DNA from: Deinococcus roseus
GTDB taxonomy: Bacteria; Deinococcota; Deinococci; Deinococcales; Deinococcaceae
Assembly: GCF_014646895.1 (NCBI RefSeq)
Contig: NZ_BMOD01000004.1
Span: 124,001 to 188,000 of the forward strand
Direction of reading: 5' to 3'
DNA length: 64,000 bases
Below, piece after piece: positions 1 through 7,950 of the stretch. The notes under the pieces are model-generated. The model saw only the letters and a program-made list of their open reading frames with translations, did no database searches and had not been told where the DNA came from. The translations under genes were made by a program, and so were the position numbers. Position 1 is the stretch's first letter; every line of letters starts with the position of its first letter.

Positions 1-25
1 CGTGGTGTGGGGGTACAATGGCAGC

Positions 26-697
26 ATGACCCGGGCCATCTTGTTGCAGGGACAGCAGGTTCCCTACATCCTCAAACGTTCAACCCGCAAAACCATTGGC
101 CTGAGGGTGGCCAGTGGTCAACTGGAAGTCTCGGTGCCCCGTGCCCTCACCCTGAAGTTTGTTGAGCAGATCCTGCAGGAACGCCAGGACTGGATCTTGC
201 AAAAAGTGCAGGAAACCCGCTCTGTCCTCTGGGAATTGAAGGATGGTCTGCAAGGTCACATCGCAGGATCACCTGTCACCTTCCTGATTCAGGATGTGCC
301 AAAAATCAGCTTGCTGGATCAGCAGATTTTGATTCCCCAGGACACTCCCAGAGAAGCCCTGAAGGCTTTCCTGATCCAAAAGGGACCTGAACTGGTGGCT
401 TCACGGGTTCAGCACTGGGCAGAAAAAATCCAGGTGCAGCCCGTCAAAGTGCGCATCACCCGTGCACAGCGTCGCTGGGGCAGCATGAATGCACGGGGCA
501 TTCTGGCCCTTTCGGTGGGTACCCTCCTGCTGGAGCCAGATCTGCTGGATTATGTGCTGGTGCACGAACTCTGCCATCTGCACCACCTCAACCACAGCGC
601 AGAATACTGGACCTGCGTGGAACGCTTCCTGCCCGATTTTGAAGACCGGCACCAGCGGGTTAAACATCAGGGTGGGGTGCTGACCGGATTGTTTTGA
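26..697 (+). CDS. YgjP/DUF45-family zinc metallopeptidase-like protein
   Basis: Predicted soluble metal-dependent hydrolase of the YgjP (DUF45, SprT-like) family; the substrate of the family is not settled. The 223-residue product carries the zinc motif HELCH at residues 180-184, followed by a short HLNHS stretch, which is the family signature near the C-terminus. The length is normal for the family. A GTG at position 2 is in frame, but ATG 26 is preferred because a TACAAT -10 box (14-19) ends 6 nt before it, giving a leaderless start as for many genes here. A bidirectional terminator follows at 718-750. Family assignment is secure from motif and length; function is family-level only. Confidence 0.85.
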   Translation: MTRAILLQGQQVPYILKRSTRKTIGLRVASGQLEVSVPRALTLKFVEQILQERQDWILQKVQETRSVLWELKDGLQGHIAGSPVTFLIQDVPKISLLDQQILIPQDTPREALKAFLIQKGPELVASRVQHWAEKIQVQPVKVRITRAQRRWGSMNARGILALSVGTLLLEPDLLDYVLVHELCHLHHLNHSAEYWTCVERFLPDFEDRHQRVKHQGGVLTGLF

Positions 698-717
698 ACC
701 CTCAGGAAACCAAAAAA

Positions 718-750
718 AGAAGTCTGGATTTCCCAGACTTCTTCTGTTTT
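718..750. terminator. Bidirectional Rho-independent terminator
   Basis: Inverted repeat GAAGTCTGG/CCAGACTTC (719-727 and 733-741) with a 5-nt loop, an A-rich run before it and a T-rich run after it. It can end both the YgjP-like gene (+) and the small His-rich gene (-). Confidence 0.85.
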
Positions 751-767
751 ACAGCATCAGACAGCAA

Positions 768-917
768 TCAGTGGTGGCCGTGTCCGTGGCTGTGGGTGTG
801 GTCGGTGTCGGTTTCGGCACGGTCGCCGGCCTGCAAGGCACGCACCAATCCGAGGGTTCCAAGGTAGCCGCCAAGCAGCACGCCAATGATGGTGATGATC
901 ACTTCCCAGGTACTCAT
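768..917 (-). CDS. Small His-rich single-pass membrane protein (49 aa)
   Basis: A short reading frame of 49 codons. Residues 5-28 form a hydrophobic Ile/Val/Leu/Gly segment that looks like one transmembrane helix. The tail is acidic and then His-rich, ending HTHSHGHGHH, a likely metal-binding tail. No enzyme domain is visible. A possible extended -10 (TGC followed by TAGAGT, 929-934) lies 11 nt before the ATG, and a bidirectional terminator follows at 718-750, so it is probably transcribed alone, divergently from pstS. I do not recognise a named family; a role in metal binding or in a membrane complex is inference. Coding is supported by promoter, terminator and the coherent helix-plus-tail composition. 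Confidence 0.6.
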   Translation of the reverse strand: MSTWEVIITIIGVLLGGYLGTLGLVRALQAGDRAETDTDHTHSHGHGHH

Positions 918-928
918 AATCTTTGTTT

Positions 929-934
929 ACTCTA
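929..934 (-). promoter_or_regulatory. Extended -10 for the His-rich small gene
   Basis: On the minus strand TGC precedes TAGAGT, an extended -10 pattern, 11 nt before the ATG at 917. No convincing -35 is seen. Confidence 0.35.
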
Positions 935-1049
935 GCACGTCCGGGACTTTTGGCCGTGAGCTGTCCCTGAACGGGTTCTTGGGGGGTTGTTGATCTAGAC
1001 AGCAGCTGCAATTCAGGTGGGAGGGACATGCAACACAGGAAGGCTGCTT

Positions 1050-1055
1050 TACAAT
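1050..1055 (+). promoter_or_regulatory. -10 box of pstS-like gene, leaderless
   Basis: TACAAT ends 7 nt before ATG 1063, so transcription should begin at or next to the start codon. No Pho-box-like repeat was recognised upstream. Confidence 0.6.
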
Positions 1056-1062
1056 CATCTGG

Positions 1063-2091
1063 ATGAAAAGGCTCTACCTCACCAGTGTCATGCTTCTGTC
1101 GGTGGCCCAGGCGGTCTCCCTGCAGGGTGCAGGCGCTTCTTTCCCCTATCCCCTTTACAGCAAGTATTTTGCTGAATACAAGAAACTGAAAAACATCGAG
1201 GTCAATTACCAGAGCATTGGTTCTGGCGGCGGTCAGCGGCAGATCCTGGAACAGACTGTGGATTTCGGGGCTTCAGATCAGCCCATGAATGACAAAGACC
1301 TCAAAAAAGCCCTGCCTGGCAACACATTGCTGCACATCCCCACGGCTCTGGGTGCGGTGGTGGTGACTTACAATGTGCCGGGCCTGAAAACCCGCCTGAA
1401 GTTTGATGGGGCTTTGCTGGCCAGAGTGTTCATGGGAGAAATCCGATTGTGGAACGATCCGGGCATCCTCAAATTGAATGCCGGGGTCAAGTTGCCCCCC
1501 TTGCCCATCTCGGTGGCCCGCAGGGCAGACAGCAGTGGAACCACTTTCGTGTTCACCGATTACCTCTCCAAGATCAGCCCACTCTTTCAGCAGAAGGTGG
1601 GGCGTTCCCAGGAACCCAACTGGGGCAACCAGACCATTGGGGCCAAAGGAAACGATGGCGTCACTGCTGTGGTCAAGCAGACACCAGGGGCCATCGGGTA
1701 CGTGGAGTTGCTTTATGCAGAGCAGAACCACCTGTCTTACGCCCTGATCGAGAACAAAGCGGGACGGTTCATCGATGCTTCGTCCAGAAGCGTTGCTGCA
1801 GCCGCGAACGGCATCAAACTTCCTGCGGATGCCCGGATCAGCATCACCAACACCTCCAGCAAAACCGGGTACCCGATCAGTGCTTACACTTATCTGCTGG
1901 TGTTTCAGGACCAGTCTTACAACCGCAGAACCTTGCAGACCGCCACAGCCCTGAAAAACATGCTGGACTGGGTGATCACAGGTGCCCAGAAGTACAACGA
2001 GCCCCTGGGGTATGCCCGCCTTCCTGCAGAGGCCCAGAAACTGGCGAAAAAAATTGTATCCAGCATGAAATTTGCCGGGAAACCGCTGTAA
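1063..2091 (+). CDS. pstS: PstS-family phosphate-binding protein
   Basis: Periplasmic or envelope substrate-binding component of an ABC phosphate transporter. An N-terminal signal peptide (residues about 1-17, MKRLYL then a hydrophobic core ending AQA) is followed by the mature start GAGASFPYPLY, typical of PstS. The phosphate-contacting loops are present: GSGGG at 53-57, DFGASDQPM at about 67-75 and SSGT at 157-160. The length of 342 aa is normal. It is unusual that no pstC, pstA or pstB follows; the next gene is adenine deaminase, so this is an orphan binding protein in this window. It has its own leaderless promoter. No lipobox cysteine is seen. Confidence 0.9.
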   Translation: MKRLYLTSVMLLSVAQAVSLQGAGASFPYPLYSKYFAEYKKLKNIEVNYQSIGSGGGQRQILEQTVDFGASDQPMNDKDLKKALPGNTLLHIPTALGAVVVTYNVPGLKTRLKFDGALLARVFMGEIRLWNDPGILKLNAGVKLPPLPISVARRADSSGTTFVFTDYLSKISPLFQQKVGRSQEPNWGNQTIGAKGNDGVTAVVKQTPGAIGYVELLYAEQNHLSYALIENKAGRFIDASSRSVAAAANGIKLPADARISITNTSSKTGYPISAYTYLLVFQDQSYNRRTLQTATALKNMLDWVITGAQKYNEPLGYARLPAEAQKLAKKIVSSMKFAGKPL

Positions 2092-2177
2092 AAACCCCTG
2101 CCAGCAAAACTTCACCCTCTTCCCAATCTGTCTAAACATCTGCATAATGGGACAAATCTGCTGAAGGGGGTGGAGTC

Positions 2178-3803
2178 ATGATTGAATCCATCAGGGCCGC
2201 ACTGGGACAGGAAAAAGTCGATCTTTTGATTCGCAATGCCCGCATGGTCAGCGTGCTCACCCGGGAAATCCTGGAGGTGGAGGTGGCTGTGCACCAGGGC
2301 CGCTTTGTGGGCTTTGGTGGAAAGTACCAGGCCCATGAAATTCTGGATGCCCAGGGGGCTTACCTGGCTCCGGGGTTCATTGATGGTCATGTGCACATCG
2401 AATCCAGCATGCTGGCCCCGGCCAGTTTTGCGGCTGCAGTTCTGCCCAGAGGCACCACCACCGTGATTGCCGAGCCCCATGAAATTGTGAACGTGCTGGG
2501 CCTCAGAGGTCAGAGCTGGATGCTGGAAGCGGGCAGAAGCTCCGGGATGCGGGTGTATGTCAGCACCCCTTCCTGCGTTCCTGCCAGTGCATTCGAGGCA
2601 GGCTGCACCCATCTGGATGCAAAGGACATCTCCCAGGCCCTCTCTGAACCCGGTTCTCTGGGTCTGGCAGAAATGATGAACTATCCGGGGGTGCTCAGCG
2701 GCGATGCAGGCGTCTGGTCGGTACTGGAAGCCGCCAGAGGCAAACGCATCGATGGGCATGCTGCAGGTCTGTCGGGACAGACGCTGCAAGCTTATGCCAG
2801 TGCAGGCATCCACTCTGACCATGAGGCCGTGACCCCGGATCAGGCCTGGGACCGCCTGAGGGCTGGAATGTGGCTGATGGTGCGGGAAGGCAGCGCAGCA
2901 CGCAATCTGCAGGATTTGCTCCCGGTCCTGAAAAAAGAACCCCGTCGGGCCATGTGCGTCACCGACGATGTGGATGTCAAGGAACTGCTGGCCCTGGGCC
3001 ATCTGGACCGGGTGCTCAGGATTGCAGTGCAGGGCGGCCTGGACCCCATTTATGCCCTCAGTCTGGTGACTTCTAACCCTGCAGAGTACTGGGGCCTGCA
3101 CGATCTGGGGGCCATTGCTCCGGGTTATCATGCAGATTTCGTGCTGCTGGAAGACCTGCAGGACTTCCGGGTGCTGCAGACTTATGTGGGAGGCAAACCC
3201 GCCCAGGCTGGAAGGCACACCCCTGAACTGATTGGAGGGGGCGTGAAGCTGGGCACAGGTTGGTCAGAAGCCCATTTTGAGGTGCCTGCCAGCCATCCGG
3301 TGATTGGCGTCCTGCCGACCCAGATTGAAACCCGCAAGAAAGATCAGGGCAGCAGCGATGGGGTCAAACTGGTGTCCATTGAGCGTCATCTTGAGGGCCT
3401 GCAATACGCCAGCGCCCTGACCCATGGCATGGGTCTGCAGCATGGGGCTTTTGGTTGCACCATCCAGCACGATGCCCACAACCTGATGGTGGCAGGCACC
3501 AACGATGCAGACATCCGGCTGTGTGCCCAGGTGATCGAGCAGATGCAGGGCGGAGTGGCGGTGGTTGCGGATGGTGAGGTGCGGGCCACCTTGCCCCTTC
3601 CCATCGGTGGTTTGATGAGCAGTGAGCCACCAGAGGTGGTGGCTGCCCTGCAAGATGAGATTGAGCAGGCGGTGCATCAACTGGGCTGTCCTCTGCCCCA
3701 CCCGATCATGACCCTGGCTTTTCTGGGCCTCAGTGTGATTCCTGCTTTAAAACTGACCCCTCTGGGCCTCTTTGATGTGGAAAGCTTCGAGCTGATCCAG
3801 TAG
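2178..3803 (+). CDS. ade: Adenine deaminase
   Basis: Hydrolytic deamination of adenine to hypoxanthine in purine salvage, a cytosolic amidohydrolase-superfamily enzyme. The 541-residue product has the metal-binding HVH at 71-73 within GFIDGHVHIESSM, the EPHEIVNVLG block at about 99-108, an SDHEAV segment and the C-terminal HDAHNLMVAG block that distinguish Ade from other amidohydrolases. The length matches the usual Ade. The ATG at 2178 has a purine-rich Shine-Dalgarno region (GAAGGGGGTGGAG) 4-6 nt upstream, so this gene is not leaderless. A CATAAT box at 2143-2148 could be its promoter. It appears monocistronic. Confidence 0.95.
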   Translation: MIESIRAALGQEKVDLLIRNARMVSVLTREILEVEVAVHQGRFVGFGGKYQAHEILDAQGAYLAPGFIDGHVHIESSMLAPASFAAAVLPRGTTTVIAEPHEIVNVLGLRGQSWMLEAGRSSGMRVYVSTPSCVPASAFEAGCTHLDAKDISQALSEPGSLGLAEMMNYPGVLSGDAGVWSVLEAARGKRIDGHAAGLSGQTLQAYASAGIHSDHEAVTPDQAWDRLRAGMWLMVREGSAARNLQDLLPVLKKEPRRAMCVTDDVDVKELLALGHLDRVLRIAVQGGLDPIYALSLVTSNPAEYWGLHDLGAIAPGYHADFVLLEDLQDFRVLQTYVGGKPAQAGRHTPELIGGGVKLGTGWSEAHFEVPASHPVIGVLPTQIETRKKDQGSSDGVKLVSIERHLEGLQYASALTHGMGLQHGAFGCTIQHDAHNLMVAGTNDADIRLCAQVIEQMQGGVAVVADGEVRATLPLPIGGLMSSEPPEVVAALQDEIEQAVHQLGCPLPHPIMTLAFLGLSVIPALKLTPLGLFDVESFELIQ

Positions 3804-3832
3804 ACTGGAGAAATCGAACTCTGGTTTGGATT

Positions 3833-3852
3833 ATTCGAAAAATAGTACGAAT
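3833..3852. promoter_or_regulatory. Inverted repeat upstream of aldo/keto reductase
   Basis: ATTCG at 3833-3837 and CGAAT at 3848-3852 form a short inverted repeat with a 10-nt spacer, 22 nt before the reductase start. It could be an operator; the arms are only 5 bp, so chance is possible. Confidence 0.25.
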
Positions 3853-3873
3853 CAGAGTCTGCTGGAGGCACAC

Positions 3874-4749
3874 ATGATCTACCGGGATTTTGGCAAGTCA
3901 GGATTTCAGGTTTCCGCCCTGGGATTTGGCGCAGGACACATCGGCTGGGACCAGCTGGATGAAAACTTCGTGGGCTCCCTCATCAACGAGGTGGTCAACG
4001 CAGGCATCACCCTGATCGACACTGCCAGAGGCTACGACCTCTCCGAGGAACGCATTGGCAGGCACCTCTCCTGGCGCAGAGGGGATTTTATCCTCTCCAC
4101 AAAGGGAGGGTATGGTGTAGAAGGCACCGCCGACTGGTCCCCCGAAAACATCCACCAGGGCTTGAACCGTGCCCTCAGGACCATGCGCACCGATTACATC
4201 GACATCTTTCACCTGCACTCCTGCCCACTGGGCACCCTGCAAAACGAAAGGCTTTTGAAAGCCCTGCAGGAAGTCAAAGCCCAGGGCAAAATCCGGGCCG
4301 TGGCCTACTCTGGGGAAAACGAGGCCCTGCAATGGGCCATCGACTCGGATGTGTTTGACAGCGTGCAGTGCAGCGTCAACCCTTTTGACCAGCGGGTGAT
4401 TCCCTCCCTGGAACACGCCCACAACAGGGGCATGGGCGTGATTGCCAAGCGTCCTCTGGGCAACGTGCCCTGGATTCACAGTGAACGCCCCCATGGCCAG
4501 TATGCCGAAGAGTACTGGTTGCGCATGCATGCCATGGGCTTCACCCCTCCCATCTCCTGGGAAGACTTTACCCTCAGATTTACGGTGTTCACCCCTGGGG
4601 TCAGCAGTGCGATCGTGGGCTCACGCAACCTTGAGAACATCAAACGCAACATCCAGACCATTGCACAGGGACCGCTGGAAGACAGCCTCTACCAGCAGAT
4701 GCGTGAAGTCTTTCAGACCCACGATCAGGACTGGATCGGACAGGTTTAA
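3874..4749 (+). CDS. Aldo/keto reductase
   Basis: NAD(P)H-dependent carbonyl reductase of the AKR superfamily, cytosolic, substrate not predictable. The catalytic tetrad can be traced: Asp49 and Tyr54 (IDTARGYD), Lys77 (STKGGY) and a histidine in DIFHLHS (113-115). A C-terminal segment with SSAIVGSRNLENI matches the cofactor-binding end of the family. The start ATG 3874 is preferred over an in-frame upstream codon at 3826 because GGAGG lies 8 nt before it and the protein then begins MIYRDFGKSG, the usual AKR N-terminus. The 291-aa length is normal. A strong terminator follows. Confidence 0.9.
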   Translation: MIYRDFGKSGFQVSALGFGAGHIGWDQLDENFVGSLINEVVNAGITLIDTARGYDLSEERIGRHLSWRRGDFILSTKGGYGVEGTADWSPENIHQGLNRALRTMRTDYIDIFHLHSCPLGTLQNERLLKALQEVKAQGKIRAVAYSGENEALQWAIDSDVFDSVQCSVNPFDQRVIPSLEHAHNRGMGVIAKRPLGNVPWIHSERPHGQYAEEYWLRMHAMGFTPPISWEDFTLRFTVFTPGVSSAIVGSRNLENIKRNIQTIAQGPLEDSLYQQMREVFQTHDQDWIGQV

Positions 4750-4768
4750 CCCACAGTTGGGTCTCAGC

Positions 4769-4799
4769 AAAAACCCCTGCCAGAGAAGCAGGGGTTTTA
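4769..4799. terminator. Rho-independent terminator
   Basis: AAAACCCCTGC and GCAGGGGTTTT separated by a 7-nt loop; A-rich before and T-rich after, so usable from both strands between two convergent genes. Confidence 0.85.
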
Positions 4800-4824
4800 A
4801 ACTGCTGGATTAAACTGCTGGATT
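4797..4824. repeat. 13-bp tandem duplication beside terminator
   Basis: TTAAACTGCTGGA occurs twice in direct succession (4797-4809 and 4810-4822) plus two further matching bases. It begins inside the T-run of the terminator and ends at the stop codon of the minus-strand membrane protein. Confidence 0.85.
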
Positions 4825-5576
4825 CAATCTGCAGAATTCGGGGTGGGTTGCGGGTTGTGGTGCTGCTCCAGCGCTTCCCAGAAGTGGTCTTCCATGGGGC
4901 TGGCTTTTTCTCCAAACTCGTTTTTGCTGTTCCAGGTGACAATGTAGAAGGCCAGACCATAAGAGATCAGGTTCATCACAATGCTGATGGGACGCATGGC
5001 TGCGTCCACCCCGGCTTTCTGGGCGTTGAACTCCTTGGTGCCAAAAGCCGCCACCACATTGTTGTAATTCATGATGAAGTTGATGACCCCGTTGATCAGG
5101 GCCTCTGCCATGATCACAACGGTTCCGGCAATCACAGCTTTTTGAATGGCAGAAGAAGCCACAAACTTCTGATACAGGGCTTTTTTGTTCTCGTTGTCAG
5201 GATTGAGCACCATCTTCATCAGCTCGCCAAAGAAAGGGCGGTTCATGGCCAGCGAAATGGCAGCAATGATGAAAATGACGATGTGGGCGTAAGAATCCCT
5301 CAAAGCAAACTTCCAGCCATCCACCTTCAGGAAAGCCAGGGCACCGTTCAGGAGGGCACTGCTGGCCGCCACAATGGTATAAGGATTGATCACCCGGGTT
5401 CTGAAGAAATCAATCAGGATGTAAGCCGTTGGAATCAGGGCAGCCACAATGTAGGCGGTTCTGGCCCCCCACTGTTCGGAAAAAGAAAAGCCTGTCTTGA
5501 ACAGGTTGTCACTCAGCAGCATCAGGGGAATGGCCAGAGTGAAGATGAGGTCCACGACGATCTTAGGTGCTTTCAC
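4824..5576 (-). CDS. Polytopic membrane protein, VC0807-like
   Basis: Integral inner-membrane protein of 250 residues with roughly six hydrophobic segments and a hydrophilic C-terminal tail containing EKASPMEDHFWEAL. It resembles proteins annotated as VC0807 family, whose function is unknown; this assignment is from general appearance, so moderate. It starts at GTG 5576 with TAATCT (5583-5588 on the minus strand) ending 6 nt before it, a leaderless start. It is divergent from comF, and the two start codons are only 42 bp apart. It ends within a 13-bp tandem duplication beside a shared terminator. Confidence 0.7.
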   Translation of the reverse strand: MKAPKIVVDLIFTLAIPLMLLSDNLFKTGFSFSEQWGARTAYIVAALIPTAYILIDFFRTRVINPYTIVAASSALLNGALAFLKVDGWKFALRDSYAHIVIFIIAAISLAMNRPFFGELMKMVLNPDNENKKALYQKFVASSAIQKAVIAGTVVIMAEALINGVINFIMNYNNVVAAFGTKEFNAQKAGVDAAMRPISIVMNLISYGLAFYIVTWNSKNEFGEKASPMEDHFWEALEQHHNPQPTPNSAD

Positions 5577-5582
5577 GTATCT

Positions 5583-5611
5583 AGATTACCCGAAAAGCTT
5601 AAGACTACACT
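5583..5611. promoter_or_regulatory. Divergent leaderless promoters (membrane protein / comF)
   Basis: On the minus strand TAATCT (5583-5588) lies 6 nt before GTG 5576. On the plus strand TACACT (5606-5611) lies 7 nt before GTG 5619. The two -10 boxes face away from each other, so their upstream promoter elements must overlap. Confidence 0.55.
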
Positions 5612-5618
5612 GAAGGCT

Positions 5619-6248
5619 GTGCACAAAACCATGCAAACTTTTCTGAGGACTTTGTTTCCACAGCTGTGTCCAGGCTGCCAGCAGGCCCTCACAACCCCTG
5701 CTGCCCTCTGTGAACGCTGCACACCCACCCAGGCCCAGCTGACCTCTGAAAGTGTCTTGCTGGACACCACAGCAGAACACCTGATCTATCTGGGGGCTGC
5801 AGAAGGCAAATGGCGGCGCATGGTGCATGCCCTCAAATACCAGAACAACACAGGCATTGCCCGGAGCCTGGGGCCGACCCTGGCCCGTTCTGTGCCCCAG
5901 GCTTGGAAGCTGGATGTCCTCTGCCCGGTGCCATTGCACCCCAGGCGGGAAAGGGAACGGGGATACAACCAGAGCCGCCTGCTGGCTGAAGCAGTCGGAC
6001 AGCACCTGCACCTTCCCACCAGAGACTTGCTTAAGCGGGTGATTTACACCCATCAGCAGGCCAAATTGCATCACACAGAGCGCCAGCACAACCTGAAAGG
6101 GGTTTTTGCCCTCAATGCTTCTGCGCAGAACCTGAACATCCTGCTGATAGACGACGTGCTGAGCACCGGAGCCACTTTGAGGGCCTCCGCAGAGGTGTTG
6201 CACCGCGGTGGGGCCAACAACGTGTATTTTCTGGTGATTGCCCGCTGA
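5619..6248 (+). CDS. comF: ComF family protein (phosphoribosyltransferase-like)
   Basis: ComF-type protein implicated in natural transformation, with a zinc finger joined to a phosphoribosyltransferase fold. The zinc cysteines are C17/C20 (CPGC) and C31/C34 (CERC). The PRPP-binding signature LLIDDVLSTGATL lies near residue 175. The length of 209 aa is normal. GTG 5619 is chosen because TACACT ends 7 nt before it; ATG 5631 is the alternative. A much longer in-frame extension back to 4848 runs antisense through the membrane-protein gene and is not real. A terminator follows at 6291. Confidence 0.88.
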   Translation: MHKTMQTFLRTLFPQLCPGCQQALTTPAALCERCTPTQAQLTSESVLLDTTAEHLIYLGAAEGKWRRMVHALKYQNNTGIARSLGPTLARSVPQAWKLDVLCPVPLHPRRERERGYNQSRLLAEAVGQHLHLPTRDLLKRVIYTHQQAKLHHTERQHNLKGVFALNASAQNLNILLIDDVLSTGATLRASAEVLHRGGANNVYFLVIAR

Positions 6249-6290
6249 GGCCAGCAGTCCATTTCTGCAGGGAACTCACCCTCAACACAA

Positions 6291-6323
6291 ACACCCCCTG
6301 ACAATCATCCAGGGGGGTGTTTG
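6291..6323. terminator. Terminator between convergent comF and DUF1684 gene
   Basis: ACACCCCCTG and CAGGGGGGTGT flank a short loop, followed by TTTG on the plus strand and preceded by an A-rich stretch, serving both convergent units. Confidence 0.75.
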
Positions 6324-6354
6324 AATCCTTTGTTTCAGTATTTTGATGGTGTTT

Positions 6355-6864
6355 TTACAGGGCTTTTTCGCCAGCAGGAACTTCAAAAGGAATCCAGTTG
6401 GAGGCCGGAGGCAAAGGGCAGGACCAGCTTTCATCGTAGGCACAGTAGGGGTTGTAGGCCATGTTGAAATCCAACACCACTTCATCCCCATCCAGTGGGG
6501 CATCGATATAACGCCCTCCACCGTAACTGCTCTGCCCATTGGTGCGGTCCTTGAACGGCACAAAAAGCCTCTGGGGATCGTCTTCTTCTACAGGCACATA
6601 CAATTCAAGGCGGTGGTGGCCTTTGGAGAAAGGCACATCCACATACCCCCAAACCTGGTATTCCCGGATTTCCTGGGTGTTGGTGTGAATTTCAATGATG
6701 CGCAATGTTTCATCATGCATGGCTGGCAACCTGAAAGCGTACTCCTCATTGACGGAGAAGTACTTCAATCCAGTGAAACCTTGCTTTCTCTCGGCACTGA
6801 GGGGACTGTGTGGCCCTTTGAAGTGTGCGTCCTTGCGGTCCCGGTAATGTTGGATGTCAGTCAT
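6355..6864 (-). CDS. DUF1684 family protein
   Basis: A 169-residue soluble protein of the DUF1684 family, whose biochemical role is not known. The family hallmarks are clear: a central RLFVPFKDRTNG block followed by YGGGRY, then AYNPYCAY and SWSCPLPP near the C-terminus, which look like a conserved pocket. No signal peptide. Its ATG at 6864 overlaps the stop of the upstream S4-domain gene by 4 bp (ATGA), so the two are translationally coupled. The terminator at 6291-6323 lies downstream. Confidence 0.88.
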   Translation of the reverse strand: MTDIQHYRDRKDAHFKGPHSPLSAERKQGFTGLKYFSVNEEYAFRLPAMHDETLRIIEIHTNTQEIREYQVWGYVDVPFSKGHHRLELYVPVEEDDPQRLFVPFKDRTNGQSSYGGGRYIDAPLDGDEVVLDFNMAYNPYCAYDESWSCPLPPASNWIPFEVPAGEKAL

Positions 6865-7052
6865 AAGTGTACGGTGGCGGTTCTCCCCTGGTAGGTCACG
6901 GTGTCTCCCTCGCGCAACTTTTTGCGCCTGCGGGTTTCGATGGCACCGTTGACCTGCACCAGACCACTCTGAATCACGACCTTGGCATGACCTCCGGTCT
7001 GCACCCAGTCGTGCAGTTTCAGCCAGTCTTGCAGGTCCATGGTCCCTTCCAT
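6861..7052 (-). CDS. Small S4 RNA-binding domain protein
   Basis: A 63-residue protein that is essentially one S4 domain (alpha-L RNA-binding motif), similar to YaaA/YbcJ-type stand-alone S4 proteins thought to bind ribosomal or other structured RNA. The segment GGHAKVVIQSGLVQVNG, then RRRKKLREGDTV, is the typical core. TAGGAT (minus strand, 7060-7065) ends 7 nt before ATG 7052, indicating a leaderless start; an internal ATG four codons in is an alternative because GGAAGG precedes it. It is first gene of a two-gene unit with the DUF1684 gene. Confidence 0.82.
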   Translation of the reverse strand: MEGTMDLQDWLKLHDWVQTGGHAKVVIQSGLVQVNGAIETRRRKKLREGDTVTYQGRTATVHL

Positions 7053-7140
7053 TCAGCCCATCCTAGCACACTTCCCAAAAACCACAACGGAAGAGAAATC
7101 ACTTACCATCACCGGCCAGAAGCGAGGTTCAGAGAGCCTT

Positions 7141-7950
7141 TCACTTGCCATAAAGTTGCTGGAAGAGGTTGTAATCGGTGTCATCCACCCTGCCATCCTG
7201 ATTGAGGTCCCCTTTGGGAGGGTTTTCGACACCCATGTTTTTGGCCAGGATGATCAGGTCCAGCAAATCCACCCGGTCATCTCCATTCAGGTCTCCCTTG
7301 CTGGCAAACTGGGTTTTCAGGGCCTGCTTGTCCTGCTCGGTGAGGATGCGGTCTCTGGGCAGCAAAATGGAATCTGGCAGCTTCAGCACCCTGGCGGTTT
7401 CCACTTTCCAGACCAGGCTCTGGGACAGGGCACTGGCGGTGTTGATCCAGATGAATTTCTTGTTCCCCGAAGTGAGGGTGCGGCTTCCGGCATCCGGATT
7501 GAAAGGAATGTCCGTTTCGGTGAGGAACTGGGTGTCTGCATTGGCCGTGAATTCTGCCTGCAGAGGGACACGTTCATAAGAGAACACCTTGAGGGCATCG
7601 GTGAACATGGGGCGCAAAGCCTCTGGCACGGTCACCTGAATTTTAATAACTGGCACTGTGGTCTCAGCTGCTGGAGCAGGTTCGATTTTTTTCTCGGTTT
7701 CAGGTTGCTCTTTCCCAGGTTGCTCCGTTTCTGGGGTGGTCACAGGAGTGGTTGCCGGGGTTTCCGGGTTGGGTTCGGTTTTTGGAGCTTCTGTGGCAGG
7801 ATCAGGTGTAACAGGGTCAGGCTGAGGTGCTGGATTCTCAGGTGACCCTGTGCCTGGATTGGGCTGGGGATTGGGATCTGTGGGTTCCTGTGCCCAGGCT
7901 GCACCCAGCAGCAATCCAGAAAGCAGCAGTGCTGCCAGTGGGCGCTTCAC
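7141..7950 (-). CDS. Secreted dockerin-domain protein with Pro/Thr linker
   Basis: Exported protein of 269 residues. The signal peptide is about residues 1-20, ending AAWAQ. Residues about 21-100 are a low-complexity Pro/Thr/Glu linker. The middle is an unrecognised folded region. The C-terminus holds two dockerin type I calcium loops: GDLNGDDRVDLLD and GDLNQDGRVDDTD, about 214-266. Dockerins bind cohesins; the first gene of the same operon encodes a cohesin-like domain, so the pair may interact, although the intended partner is inference. The start overlaps the preceding gene by 4 bp. No catalytic module is visible, unlike most dockerin-bearing enzymes. Confidence 0.85.
   Translation of the reverse strand: MKRPLAALLLSGLLLGAAWAQEPTDPNPQPNPGTGSPENPAPQPDPVTPDPATEAPKTEPNPETPATTPVTTPETEQPGKEQPETEKKIEPAPAAETTVPVIKIQVTVPEALRPMFTDALKVFSYERVPLQAEFTANADTQFLTETDIPFNPDAGSRTLTSGNKKFIWINTASALSQSLVWKVETARVLKLPDSILLPRDRILTEQDKQALKTQFASKGDLNGDDRVDLLDLIILAKNMGVENPPKGDLNQDGRVDDTDYNLFQQLYGK

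Noticed and set aside
4848..5630. Long in-frame N-terminal extension of comF.
   Set aside because: It is antisense to a clear membrane-protein gene, has His/Gly-rich non-natural composition, and a leaderless GTG at 5619 gives a normal ComF.
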